Positions 55,184-63,947 of a DNA stretch of 64,000 nucleotides are shown here, one piece after another. The position numbers and the translations under genes were made by a program. Origin of the DNA: Microscilla marina ATCC 23134. Lineage in GTDB: Bacteria > Bacteroidota > Bacteroidia > Cytophagales > Microscillaceae. Under the pieces are notes generated by a model. It was given only the letters and a program-made list of their open reading frames with translations. It did not search any database and was not told where the DNA came from. Every line of letters begins with the position of its first letter. Positions within the stretch are counted from its first letter, which is position 1. The stretch covers positions 86,001 through 150,000 of the forward strand of contig NZ_AAWS01000007.1 of NCBI RefSeq assembly GCF_000169175.1. Direction: 5' to 3'.

Positions 55184-56059
55184 TTATGGCCCAAATGTCT
55201 CAGGAGTTAAAAATTTATACAGGTCAATGTTAAAATGAGAGGGTTGTTCATACTGTAAAAAATGCCCTGCCTTATTGTATAACACAAGCGTGCTTGCTCT
55301 TATTTGCCCTGCTCCCTTCCTGGCAACTTGTTCACTGAACAAATGAGGATGCAAAAACTTGTTAGGAATAAGCTGATCATCTTTTCCAAAAAACACAAGC
55401 GTAGGTAGTGTAAGCTGGGGCAAAAGGTCAAATACAGGAGCCTGCACCATACCTCTTACCGAGTTGGCTAATATTTGGTGTAAATAAGGGTTAGAGGCAA
55501 GCGAAAAAAAATCCCTGTTTAAATCCTGTAGCTTTGCGATTTCCTGAGGTTCCAAATCATAGAAATAGTTCTTCAAATTGAGCACCCACCTAAAGTACTG
55601 TGAACTGGCTATTACATGGCCAGGAGTAAATCGCGAGAGCCACTGTTTTTCAGTCTCATTGAATGTCTCAAACCCTGCTGGTGCCACCAGCACCAAGCGT
55701 GAAAATAACTTAGCATACTGCAAGGCAAGTGTAATGGCGATTTGTCCACCCATAGAATGCCCAATCAATACTACATCTTTAAGCGAAAGTTTTTCTATAA
55801 ACTGCCGTACCGTTTGTGCATAAAAATCTATAGAATAGGGATAGTCTTTTTTTGCCGAAAATCCGTGCCCTGGTAAATCTAAAGCAACACAGCGATAATA
55901 TTTTTTGAGTATGTGAATGTTCTTCTCCCATACAGGTATATGACTGGCAAAACCATGTACAAATAGCAAGGTTTGTGTACCTTCACCTATTGTTATATAG
56001 GCCAGGTCAATATGATCACCCACTATCACTTTTTGTATGGGATAAGAATAACTCACCAT
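55184..56059 (-). CDS. Alpha/beta hydrolase
   Basis: 291 residues with the classic triad: oxyanion HGFASHIPVW near residue 35, nucleophile GHSMGG with Ser102, acid in FFGKDDQLIP and His in NKAGHFLQYEQP. No signal peptide. Similar to esterase or haloalkane/epoxide-type hydrolases; substrate cannot be told. It begins 14 bases after rsmH, so it is likely co-transcribed. Confidence 0.88.
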   Translation of the reverse strand: MVSYSYPIQKVIVGDHIDLAYITIGEGTQTLLFVHGFASHIPVWEKNIHILKKYYRCVALDLPGHGFSAKKDYPYSIDFYAQTVRQFIEKLSLKDVVLIGHSMGGQIAITLALQYAKLFSRLVLVAPAGFETFNETEKQWLSRFTPGHVIASSQYFRWVLNLKNYFYDLEPQEIAKLQDLNRDFFSLASNPYLHQILANSVRGMVQAPVFDLLPQLTLPTLVFFGKDDQLIPNKFLHPHLFSEQVARKGAGQIRASTLVLYNKAGHFLQYEQPSHFNIDLYKFLTPETFGP

Positions 56060-56073
56060 TGTCTGTATAAAAA

Positions 56074-56985
56074 TTAAAATAACTTCTCAGCAATCCGTAA
56101 TTTGGCACTTCTTGCCCGGTTGTTTAACGCTATCTCCTCCTCTTGTGCCGTAATTATCTTTCGGTTGATGGCACGCAAAGGTTTAAGAACATTCCCAAAC
56201 ATATCTTTTTCAGCTTCCCCTCTAAATCTTCCTTTTTGGATATAATTTTTCACTGGACGATCTTCCAGCGAGTGATAAGACATGACTACTAGCCTGCCTT
56301 GAGGCTTAAGTACCTCTGCAGCCTGCTCTAGCATTACTTCCAGTACTTGTATTTCCTCATTTACCTCAATTCTGAGTGCCTGAAATACCTGAGCAAAAAA
56401 CTTAAACTCTCTGCCTCTTGGAGCGTGCCTTTTTACTGCAGATTTTAGCTCTTCTACTGTATTAATAGCTGCATCTTGGCGAGCCCTCACTATAGTACTA
56501 GCTACTGTTTTGGCATTTTTTAGTTCGCCATACATACCCAAGATCTTATGCAGCTCCGATTCACTGTATTCATTCACTACATCTTGTGCAGTTACCTCAA
56601 TACTTTCGCTCATGCGCATGTCCAAATAAGCATCAAAACGAGTAGAAAATCCTCGTTCAGGAGTGTCTATTTGGTGTGAAGAAATACCCAAATCAGCCAG
56701 AATGCCATCTACCTTACTTACCCCGTACATTTTTAAGTACTTCTTCAGGTAGCGAAAGTTTGCCCTGATTAAGTAAAACCCTGGGTGATCAATTTCCTTG
56801 GCTTCTTGCTTGGCGTCAGCGTCCTGATCAAATGCATACAATTTACCCTTTTCGCTGAGTTGCTCTAGTATAGCCTTGGAGTGCCCACCACCGCCAAAGG
56901 TTACATCTACATAAACACCGTCAGGGTTGATGGCCAGCCCTTCTATACACTCCTTCAACATGACAGGTTGGTGGTATTTGCTCAT
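56074..56985 (-). CDS. rsmH: 16S rRNA (cytosine-1402-N4)-methyltransferase
   Basis: 303-residue SAM-dependent methyltransferase that modifies C1402 of 16S rRNA. MLKECIEGLAINPDGVYVDVTFGGGGHSKAIL is the family N-terminus and SAM motif, with GILADLGISSHQID, ERGFSTRFDAYLDMRM and SYHSLEDRPVKNYIQ further on. Usually rsmH begins the dcw cell-wall cluster; here it is followed by an alpha/beta hydrolase and no dcw genes are seen, so it is out of its usual context. Confidence 0.95.
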   Translation of the reverse strand: MSKYHQPVMLKECIEGLAINPDGVYVDVTFGGGGHSKAILEQLSEKGKLYAFDQDADAKQEAKEIDHPGFYLIRANFRYLKKYLKMYGVSKVDGILADLGISSHQIDTPERGFSTRFDAYLDMRMSESIEVTAQDVVNEYSESELHKILGMYGELKNAKTVASTIVRARQDAAINTVEELKSAVKRHAPRGREFKFFAQVFQALRIEVNEEIQVLEVMLEQAAEVLKPQGRLVVMSYHSLEDRPVKNYIQKGRFRGEAEKDMFGNVLKPLRAINRKIITAQEEEIALNNRARSAKLRIAEKLF

Positions 56986-57194
56986 AATACTCTCATTATT
57001 TAATTTAAACCCAAAAGCAAAGTTAGGTAAACTTAAGGAAAGATAGCAGATAAGCCTGTATCATAATACATTGCTTTATCGAACATATAGGCGGTTTGAC
57101 ATCCTCAGAGTTTTGCATTGTCTAAAATTTTTTGCCTTCTGAGGCAAAAATAAGTATATTTAAGTAATACAATTACAATAATAAAATACGACTT

Positions 57195-57782
57195 ATGAGA
57201 CTCTATACTGGACAAACTGCCCCCCATTTTTCTACACAAGATATTACTGGCAAACCTATTTCAATCAATGAGCATTTGAAAGAGGAAAAAATATTCTTAG
57301 CTTTTTTACGCAACACCAAGTGCCCTTTGTGTAGTTGGCATTTATATCAGTTGTCATTAATCCTAGACAAGTTGCGCGAGCAAAACCTTCGGGTGATAGT
57401 AGTATATGAATCGCGCAAACAAATGTTTCTGAAAAGCACTTTCTTTAAAGACAACTTATTAAAACAGCAGAATTTACACATCATATCTGATCCCGACCGA
57501 AAACTCTACGACATATACAAAGCCGAGATTTCACCAGAGAAATCTACCCTGGAGGCTTTAAAGGCAGCAGGACGTATGCAAGATATTGCAAATGCCGAAA
57601 AAGACGGGTTTACAGGAGATGCCTTAGAGTCTGGCACTCACCCCGATGCTATACCTGCCGATTTTTTGATTGATGAAGACTTAGTGATAAAGCATGCTCA
57701 TTATGGCAATGATTCTGGAGATCATATTGCGCTTGAGTTAGTAGAATCATTTGCTCAAAACAATACTACAATAACGAAATGA
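57195..57782 (+). CDS. Peroxiredoxin-like (AhpC/TSA) protein
   Basis: 195 residues with thioredoxin fold. GQTAPHFSTQDITGKPISINEHL and FLRNTKCPLCSWHL place Cys43 and Cys46 at the active site. The order resembles the peroxiredoxin-like family rather than a classical 2-Cys peroxiredoxin; ISDPDRKLYDIYKAE and PADFLIDEDLVIKHAHYG are typical. It probably reduces peroxides or serves in thiol redox balance. Divergent from rsmH. Confidence 0.85.
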   Translation: MRLYTGQTAPHFSTQDITGKPISINEHLKEEKIFLAFLRNTKCPLCSWHLYQLSLILDKLREQNLRVIVVYESRKQMFLKSTFFKDNLLKQQNLHIISDPDRKLYDIYKAEISPEKSTLEALKAAGRMQDIANAEKDGFTGDALESGTHPDAIPADFLIDEDLVIKHAHYGNDSGDHIALELVESFAQNNTTITK

Positions 57783-57790
57783 TACTGAAA

Positions 57791-57829
57791 AAATGCATTG
57801 TTAGAAGTTTGCTTCAACAATGCATTTTT
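57791..57829. terminator. Terminator between convergent genes
   Basis: AATGCATTGTT and AACAATGCATT flank a 13-base loop, followed by TTTT. It lies within 10 bases of the peroxiredoxin-like stop and just before the carotenoid oxygenase stop. Confidence 0.85.
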
Positions 57830-57833
57830 TCTT

Positions 57834-59288
57834 TTAATTGAAAATCCGGTCGCTGTTTACCCAACAAGCATGAAACCCAAGTGGCACCCGTTGAGGAAGC
57901 TTAATGCGGGCAAGTGGAGCATCTGCGATATTCTTAGCATCCAGAATGATTACCTCTGACAAGTCGGTACGGGCGTCTGTTACAAAACTGATGACATAGC
58001 CGTCATCTTCATCTTTAGCATGAGGCTTAGGAATAAAAGGCGATTCGCTGCCCGATACCCCATCACCATACCAATGAGTTTCTGCTGTTTGTTTTTGGGT
58101 GTCATACTTTACTATGCCGTCAAACCTCAGTTTTTCCGATAAGTCAAGGTGTTGATTATAGGCAAAACGTGACTTACGCCCCAAATATTGGCTATTCATT
58201 AAAGGAAACTCTGTACTTCTGTCGTCTAAGGCATACTCCCTGGTTTGTCCTGTTTTCATATTAAAGTGATAACGGTACAAATGCGCATCTAAACGTAAGT
58301 AAGCATTTAGTTTTTCTTCTGGAGTAGCATTTGGCGGTAGTTTTTTTTGTGGGGTTGGTTCAGGGTTAATACAACAATCCATAATAATTTCATCACCTTC
58401 TTCCCAAGCATTGATAGTATGATAAATGTAGCAAGGTTTGGCTTCAAACCAACATACCTGATCGGCAGTACCAAAGCGAGGCAAAATACCAAACCTACTG
58501 GGCAGTTCACGCTGAAAAACAGGAGCAGCCTTGCCCTTACTCACCATTACACTCAAGTCATAGATCAAAGGCAAGTCCATCAAGATAGAATGATTTTCAG
58601 TAATAGCCATATCGTGTGGCACTCTTGGACCAGGCGTCTTTACTTTAGTAAAATGAGTAACTTTACCTGTGCCATCCACCACCCCGTAAGCTATATAAGC
58701 TTTGGTAAGCTCATAATCAAAAAACATCATTTCATTACTGTGTTCATCTACCTTTACATGCGCCATTGCTTTAGACTGTAGCGTTCCTCCAAAACTTTCA
58801 ACCCCTTTGGTTTCTAAGGTTACCGGGTCTATGGCATACAAGTCTCCACACATATACCAACCTGCCAGCAATTTACCATTATGGTAAGCCACCGCAGTAT
58901 TGGCGGTATCTTTTAAAGGTACCCCCCTGTTCCACGGGCGATCTTTGTTTGCCGAAAAACGCCCCATTAACCCCTGCCATAACGATTTTTCGGCTTGAGT
59001 TTCTTCTTTAAAATTGCTTGTACGTATCCAACGGTTTCTATAAATAGCCTTTCCATTTTCTATCTGAATGGCATGCAGCATACCATCGCCATCAAACCAA
59101 TGGTAATGACCTTCGGGTTCAAATCGAGGATTGGGACCATTACGTACATAAGTTCCATGAATATCTTGCGGAATTTCACCTATTACCTCAAGGTTATCTG
59201 CCACTATTTCTTCAAAAACAGGAGCATAAGGTCCTAGTAAGTAAGGATTGGCCATTTCCAAGGCATAATTCATTATATCATTTTTCAT
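57834..59288 (-). CDS. Carotenoid oxygenase family protein
   Basis: 484 residues from ATG 59288. The frame is open 14 codons further, but family-like sequence starts near NPYLLGPYAPV. Carotenoid cleavage oxygenases hold Fe(II) with four His; candidates are visible in AMAHVKVD, VPHDMAIT, IYHTINAWEEGDEI and GFHACWV. The N-terminal YVRNGPNPRFEP and FDGDGMLHAIQ motifs are diagnostic. It follows the thiolase by 68 bases on the same strand. The substrate is likely a carotenoid or related isoprenoid or stilbene; which one is unknown. Confidence 0.92.
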   Translation of the reverse strand: MKNDIMNYALEMANPYLLGPYAPVFEEIVADNLEVIGEIPQDIHGTYVRNGPNPRFEPEGHYHWFDGDGMLHAIQIENGKAIYRNRWIRTSNFKEETQAEKSLWQGLMGRFSANKDRPWNRGVPLKDTANTAVAYHNGKLLAGWYMCGDLYAIDPVTLETKGVESFGGTLQSKAMAHVKVDEHSNEMMFFDYELTKAYIAYGVVDGTGKVTHFTKVKTPGPRVPHDMAITENHSILMDLPLIYDLSVMVSKGKAAPVFQRELPSRFGILPRFGTADQVCWFEAKPCYIYHTINAWEEGDEIIMDCCINPEPTPQKKLPPNATPEEKLNAYLRLDAHLYRYHFNMKTGQTREYALDDRSTEFPLMNSQYLGRKSRFAYNQHLDLSEKLRFDGIVKYDTQKQTAETHWYGDGVSGSESPFIPKPHAKDEDDGYVISFVTDARTDLSEVIILDAKNIADAPLARIKLPQRVPLGFHACWVNSDRIFN

Positions 59289-59356
59289 TGTGCAATAATT
59301 TTTAGTGAGTGTATTGTAAGGCACAAGCAAAAGCTCATTGCCTTGATTATATTGTG

Positions 59357-60589
59357 CTAAACACCTACTACAAAGCTGGCAATTGTGGTAAAACTTCCAC
59401 CAATGTTGAGGATGCCTACATTTTTAGCGCCCTCTACCTGATAAGCTTCCGCTTGATTACTCACTTGTTTGTATGCATCTAGTAGCATGCGTACACCAGT
59501 GGCTCCTACTGGGTGTCCTGTACCAATCAACCCTCCACTTGGATTTACTGGAATGGTCCCACCAAGATTAAAAGAGCCGTTTTCTATCACTTTCCAGGCT
59601 TCACCAGGAGCAGCCAAGCCAAAATGCTCTAAGGCAACATATTCTGAGATAGTAAAACAATCGTGTGTTTCAATGGCATCAAGCACTTGAGACGAGGGAA
59701 GGTTTGCTCTGGTAAGCGCCTCTTGAATAGTGTGGTGTAAATGTGGGAAAGGGTAAGCACCTTGAGGTACTTTATTTTGAAGTTTGTCCTGCAGTAGCAT
59801 AGGAGCCGTTCTGTGCCCCCAACCCTTGATATAAGGGAGGCTTTCAAAGCTAATGCCTCTTTGCTGAGCGTATTTTCGAGCATAAGTTTCAGAAGCTAAA
59901 AATACAACCGCTGCTCCGTCAGTTATCCTGCTGCAATCTGATTTCCGAATGCAGCCCTCTATTACAGGGTTCAAGGTCGGGTCATTGCCAAAAGCAGTAG
60001 GTTCAAGCTTCCAATGTTGGGTTTGGGCAAGTGGGTTAAGTTGAGCATTGGCATAATTATTTTGAGCAATTGCCGCAAGGTGTTCTTCCTTTAGCCCAAA
60101 ATTATTTCGATAATAGTCTGTAACCTCCGAAAACATAGCCACCCAAGGGTATTGAGCATTTTTAGCTTCTTTACCTACCCAGGCCGCTGCCCCCAAATAA
60201 TTAGCCGCAGTCGCACCATCTACGTTTCGCATCATTTCTACCCCCGCAACACATGCCAAGTCATACCATCCTGCTTCGATGTCACGCATAGCTGCTAACA
60301 CAGCCATACTTCCTGATGCACAGGCTGCTTCGTGCCTGGCTGTTGGAATCCCCTCAAGGTCAGGGTGTATACTGGCAAATAGTCCCCCTAAGTGTCCCTG
60401 TCCACAAAACAACTCTCCCACAAAATTGCCTACATGGGCACATTGGATGTCACTCACTTTTAGTTGACTTTGATCCGCTGCTACAACGAAAGCTTGTTTT
60501 AATATTTCATCAATGCCTTTTTCTTCTCTATGCCAGTTGATAGCAAAGTCAGTTTGGGCACCATTTAATATATACACCTTGTGTTTCAT
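59357..60589 (-). CDS. Acetyl-CoA acetyltransferase (thiolase)
   Basis: 410-residue thiolase superfamily member. The acyl-carrying Cys is in HEAACASGS (Cys90), with ETHDCFT and GTGHPVGATG contributing the other catalytic His and Cys-like residues. The pattern GTIPVNPSGG and length match the SCP-x/acetyl-CoA acetyltransferase branch more than biosynthetic thiolases. First gene of a probable operon with the carotenoid oxygenase. The palindrome at 60618 is 29 bases upstream of its start codon. Confidence 0.9.
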   Translation of the reverse strand: MKHKVYILNGAQTDFAINWHREEKGIDEILKQAFVVAADQSQLKVSDIQCAHVGNFVGELFCGQGHLGGLFASIHPDLEGIPTARHEAACASGSMAVLAAMRDIEAGWYDLACVAGVEMMRNVDGATAANYLGAAAWVGKEAKNAQYPWVAMFSEVTDYYRNNFGLKEEHLAAIAQNNYANAQLNPLAQTQHWKLEPTAFGNDPTLNPVIEGCIRKSDCSRITDGAAVVFLASETYARKYAQQRGISFESLPYIKGWGHRTAPMLLQDKLQNKVPQGAYPFPHLHHTIQEALTRANLPSSQVLDAIETHDCFTISEYVALEHFGLAAPGEAWKVIENGSFNLGGTIPVNPSGGLIGTGHPVGATGVRMLLDAYKQVSNQAEAYQVEGAKNVGILNIGGSFTTIASFVVGV

Positions 60590-60617
60590 TGGTACGATGA
60601 GTTAGTGTTGAAGTAAT

Positions 60618-60640
60618 AAAATGAACATAGTGTTCATTTT
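60618..60640. promoter_or_regulatory. Perfect palindrome, likely TetR operator
   Basis: AAAATGAACA-TAG-TGTTCATTTT, two perfect 10-bp arms around three bases. It sits in the 188-base gap between the divergent thiolase operon and tetR-family gene, 29 bases from the thiolase start. Operator size and position fit TetR-type repression. Confidence 0.7.
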
Positions 60641-60777
60641 CAAACAATATAGATTTTTTAAATGATTTTGCAAAGTTATCACGAGTAAGAAGCGTATTAT
60701 GAATTGTACCAAAGGACAAAGATTATTTTCTGCCATCTTTTTGCTCGACAAATTCTTTTTATGATTTTTGTAGCACA

Positions 60778-61416
60778 ATGAATGACACACTCAAAGAACA
60801 ACAGCTGACTTATATTATTACCAAGGCAGAAGAGGTCTTTTTTATGAAAGGCTTTACTCATACCAATATTTCAGATATAAGTAAAGCCGCCAAGCGTAGC
60901 CGTACAACTATATATAGTTATTTCGAAACCAAAGAAAACTTGTACCTGGCTGTAATCTATCATTCCTTTTTAAAGTTTATCACGGTGTTGGAGCAAGTCA
61001 ATATAGAAGGGAAAAACGGATTGGAAAAAATACTGGCTTATGGTAAGGGGTACCTTGACTTTTGCCAACAATGCCCTCAACATCATCAAATCATACTAGA
61101 CTACTATACATTGATTAAAACTAACCAATGGCGTGCTACTAATCAAATGACGTATGCTGGTAAAGTTCGAAAAATAGCTTTACGCCCTTTAAAAGTAATG
61201 ATAACTGAAATTACAAATGGACAGCAAGACCATAGCATCACGTCAGAGTTGCCACCAGCTACTTTATTTATCAATATCTGGGCGCAATTGATAGGGATCA
61301 CCCATTTATCTCAAAACCTGAAAAACCCTAATAGTTTTATTTTGTTAGATATAGAGCTAAAAGACTGGAGGCAAAACACTTTAAATATTATTCAAAACTT
61401 GCTCACCACAAAATAG
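60778..61416 (+). CDS. TetR/AcrR family transcriptional regulator
   Basis: 212 residues. The N-terminal DNA-binding domain reads ITKAEEVFFMKGFTHTNISDISKAAKRSRTTIYSYFETKENLYLAVI, the TetR pattern. The C-terminal ligand domain is helical and of unknown specificity. It is divergent from the thiolase and carotenoid oxygenase genes, with a perfect palindrome between, so it probably represses them, and perhaps itself, until an acyl-CoA or carotenoid-like ligand is bound. The regulatory link is inference. Confidence 0.92.
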   Translation: MNDTLKEQQLTYIITKAEEVFFMKGFTHTNISDISKAAKRSRTTIYSYFETKENLYLAVIYHSFLKFITVLEQVNIEGKNGLEKILAYGKGYLDFCQQCPQHHQIILDYYTLIKTNQWRATNQMTYAGKVRKIALRPLKVMITEITNGQQDHSITSELPPATLFINIWAQLIGITHLSQNLKNPNSFILLDIELKDWRQNTLNIIQNLLTTK

Positions 61417-61420
61417 AAAC

Positions 61421-61451
61421 AGGCATTAGGTGTTGTCTACACCTAATGCCT
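61421..61451. terminator. Perfect hairpin between convergent genes
   Basis: AGGCATTAGGTGT (61421-61433) and ACACCTAATGCCT (61439-61451), 13-bp perfect stem with five-base loop, just after the tetR stop. Confidence 0.8.
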
Positions 61452-61478
61452 ATCATAAATTTATAAAATCGACTTTAC

Positions 61479-62666
61479 TTATTTATTCAAGCTTCGCATT
61501 ACTTTGCCATAGTCATGGTCAGAGTTAATCGTTTTAGCTACTTTTGTAAACTGTTTTTTGAGTGCAGCATTATTGGCAGGCATTTTTTTACCTACATTCA
61601 TCAACACCTTAGCTTTTTCATGGTTACTGTTAATACCCATTGTTACATCAAGAATCGTTTTTAGTTGAAATTCACTCAATGGTGATTTAATCAACGCTTT
61701 TCTTAATATTTTACTCTTCTCGTAGTCTGAGCCTATCTTCTTTACAGTATTAATAACATTTACCATTTGTTGATCATTCAATGAGTTACTCACCAATATA
61801 CTCCTGAGTACTTTACTTTTTTCATAATCAGAGTTTATACTAATAGTAGAAACCAACACCTTGTCCAAAGCTTTTTTACTAAGTGGCCTTTTAGATGTGA
61901 TACTTCTTAACACTTTGCTTTTTTCATAGTCAGAATTTATTCCTATAGAAGCATCTATTACTTTTACCATCAGTTGATCCGGTAAGTGTTGTTGCAAAGC
62001 TTTACGCAAAGCCTTACTTTTTTCATAGTCAGAGTTGATATTTGCCACAGCTTTTACATAAGAAGAGGTCGTTTTCGTGTTTTGTAAAAACTTTTGGTGA
62101 TTATTACGTAATATCTTGCCCTTATAATAATCAGACTTTATTTCTGTGCCTATTAGATCTACAACATTTGTAAGTTCAGTGTTCTTTACTGGATGATTCC
62201 TTAGTAAATACTTAAAGTACTTATATTGAGCATAGTCCTTTTCAAGTTGCTTAATTTCATCTAATACCGCACTAGTTCCTCCTTGTTTATAAAAACGAGC
62301 CACTCTAGACTCTGCTGCAAAACCACTTTCCCGGATTAATTGAGGCAACTCATTTTCAAACCAAGCTCTTCCTTCCGGTTCATAACTTTTCTTTTTGCCC
62401 CGTACATAATAAGTATAAGTCAGTTTTCCTCCGGCTTCCGCCTTGATATATATTTCCTGGCTATTCTTTTTAAAACGAAAATAGCCAAAATCAGAAATAG
62501 CAGCAATGCTTTTGTCATTATCGGCCAAGGTGATTTTACCCTCATAGTCAACAGTGATTTTATCACCGTTAGAATTGTGAACATATTTATGTTTTTGCGA
62601 ATATCCACATGTATATATAAAGGCAACCAATAATGTGGCTATGGACAGTTGGTAAATTGATTTCAT
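61479..62666 (-). CDS. Secreted repeat protein with recurring NSDYEKSKVLR motif
   Basis: 395 residues from ATG 62666, where a signal peptide (MKSIYQLSIATLLVAFIYTC) begins; the frame is open 26 codons more, but that would overlap the upstream gene. Residues about 60-130 form a small beta-rich part. From about 170 to the end there are about seven degenerate repeats of about 37 residues, each with INSDYEKSKVLR or a variant (IKSDYYKGKILR, INSNHEKAKVLM, INSDHDYGKVMR). The repeats look helical, HEAT-like. Function unknown. Downstream of, and probably co-transcribed with, the DUF2807 gene (46-base gap). Confidence 0.65.
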   Translation of the reverse strand: MKSIYQLSIATLLVAFIYTCGYSQKHKYVHNSNGDKITVDYEGKITLADNDKSIAAISDFGYFRFKKNSQEIYIKAEAGGKLTYTYYVRGKKKSYEPEGRAWFENELPQLIRESGFAAESRVARFYKQGGTSAVLDEIKQLEKDYAQYKYFKYLLRNHPVKNTELTNVVDLIGTEIKSDYYKGKILRNNHQKFLQNTKTTSSYVKAVANINSDYEKSKALRKALQQHLPDQLMVKVIDASIGINSDYEKSKVLRSITSKRPLSKKALDKVLVSTISINSDYEKSKVLRSILVSNSLNDQQMVNVINTVKKIGSDYEKSKILRKALIKSPLSEFQLKTILDVTMGINSNHEKAKVLMNVGKKMPANNAALKKQFTKVAKTINSDHDYGKVMRSLNK

Positions 62667-62712
62667 GATATGATAAATTAAAATAGGTGTAGGTGTTTTA
62701 GAATTCACTATA

Positions 62713-63414
62713 TTAGTTGGCACTACGAACGCTACCCGATCCACTGCTCTTACTCATTATTTTAGATGGATTTCCTTTATATCTCACACTGCCCGATCCA
62801 CTAATACGTGCCGTGATAGCGTCTTTTACCTGTATACGTGCACTACCCGACCCACTTATTCTAACTGTAGCGGCTGTCGATGCCAATTCAAAAGCTCTAA
62901 TACTACCTGATCCACTAATTTTAATAGACTGGTCATTTGCCTTACCTGATATACGTAAACTCCCTGATCCTGAAATACTGGTCTTAAGATTTGTTACAGC
63001 TACTTGTGCTGTCAAGTTACCTGAGCCACTCACTGAAAGACTTAATTGATTACCTTTTAAAGTTGATTTAGCAACTACCGAAGCCGATCCACCAATACCT
63101 ATCTTATTCAAAGAACGGTAAGTAATCCATAGTTTCACATTTTTGCGACGTTTCCAGTTACGGTACCCCTTTTTCCATCTTATACGTAACTTCCCATCCT
63201 CCACGTTAGTTTCTATTTGATTTAGTTCCACTCCGTTTGCTTCTATTCTTATCGATTCAGCACCTCCTTCACTAAGCTCTACCTTAGCTGCAAGACCAAT
63301 GCTTAAGCTATTAAAAGATCCTGGGGTACGGGTTTCGGTATTTTGGGCAGATAAATTAAAACTGAAAACTGCCAATAAGCACACAATTCCTAAAATTCTT
63401 AATTGATTTTTCAT
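62713..63414 (-). CDS. Head-GIN domain (DUF2807) secreted protein
   Basis: 233 residues. A signal peptide ends NLSAQ (about residue 24). The rest is a beta-helix-like domain with repeated ISGSGS or VSGSGN units, characteristic of the head-GIN/DUF2807 family, which is thought to bind or form part of the cell surface. RVTFSL-type family start FNSLSIGLAAKVELSEGG is visible. Leader of a two-gene minus-strand unit with the NSDYEKSK-repeat protein. Confidence 0.85.
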   Translation of the reverse strand: MKNQLRILGIVCLLAVFSFNLSAQNTETRTPGSFNSLSIGLAAKVELSEGGAESIRIEANGVELNQIETNVEDGKLRIRWKKGYRNWKRRKNVKLWITYRSLNKIGIGGSASVVAKSTLKGNQLSLSVSGSGNLTAQVAVTNLKTSISGSGSLRISGKANDQSIKISGSGSIRAFELASTAATVRISGSGSARIQVKDAITARISGSGSVRYKGNPSKIMSKSSGSGSVRSAN

Positions 63415-63687
63415 AAAATAATATGGGTTTAAATAGAATAAATTTACCCCAATGACATAGAGCTAACCCAAAAGGTTGCAGTTATATAAACATCTCTGTT
63501 AGAGGAAGAGAAAGTGGGCGGTATGTAATAAGGTATAAAAAATAAGCCCTGAGTTCTCGTTCCATATAGTAGGAGTAGCCTGATGGATGAACCCCACCTA
63601 TATACTAATATACATCTAGAGACTTATAACCCTTTACTAGCCAGGTATAGGTAAAACTACTAATTTAGCTTTTTTTAGCGTAGGTGC

Positions 63688-63717
63688 TTGTAGTTTATAA
63701 CTAAAAGCTTACCTTTG
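63688..63717 (+). promoter_or_regulatory. Tandem promoter unit 1
   Basis: TTG at 63688-63690 and TACCTTTG at 63710-63717, 19 bases apart. Exact TAnnTTTG, followed by CATTC like the two downstream units (CACTCC). Confidence 0.55.
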
Positions 63718-63812
63718 CATTCACAAATTTCAAAGGGGATTTGATTTAAAGGAGTTGAAAAAGAGTTAAAAATGCGGCGGTAAAGTTTACCGTTATTTTT
63801 TTGTTCAAGTTG

Positions 63813-63865
63813 TTGGATATTAAAAATAAAGCTTGCACCTTTGCACTCCGAAAAACGAACAATGG
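63813..63865 (+). promoter_or_regulatory. Tandem promoter unit 2 (53-bp direct repeat)
   Basis: TTG at 63813-63815 and CACCTTTG at 63836-63843, 20 bases apart, followed by CACTCCGAAAAACGAACAATGG-type leader. All 53 bases but one are repeated at 63948-64000. Confidence 0.6.
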
Positions 63866-63947
63866 TTTGTTTTGATTTTGAATAGTTGAGTAATAAAGTC
63901 AAGCGACAGCGATCAAAAAAAAAGATCGCAATTTTTTTACCTCAGGT

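Noticed and set aside
63675..63902. Minus-strand ORF of 75 codons with two ECKG segments
   Set aside because: The repeated peptide arises because the frame crosses two promoter repeats (TTTGCACTCC on the plus strand). It is more easily explained as promoter DNA.
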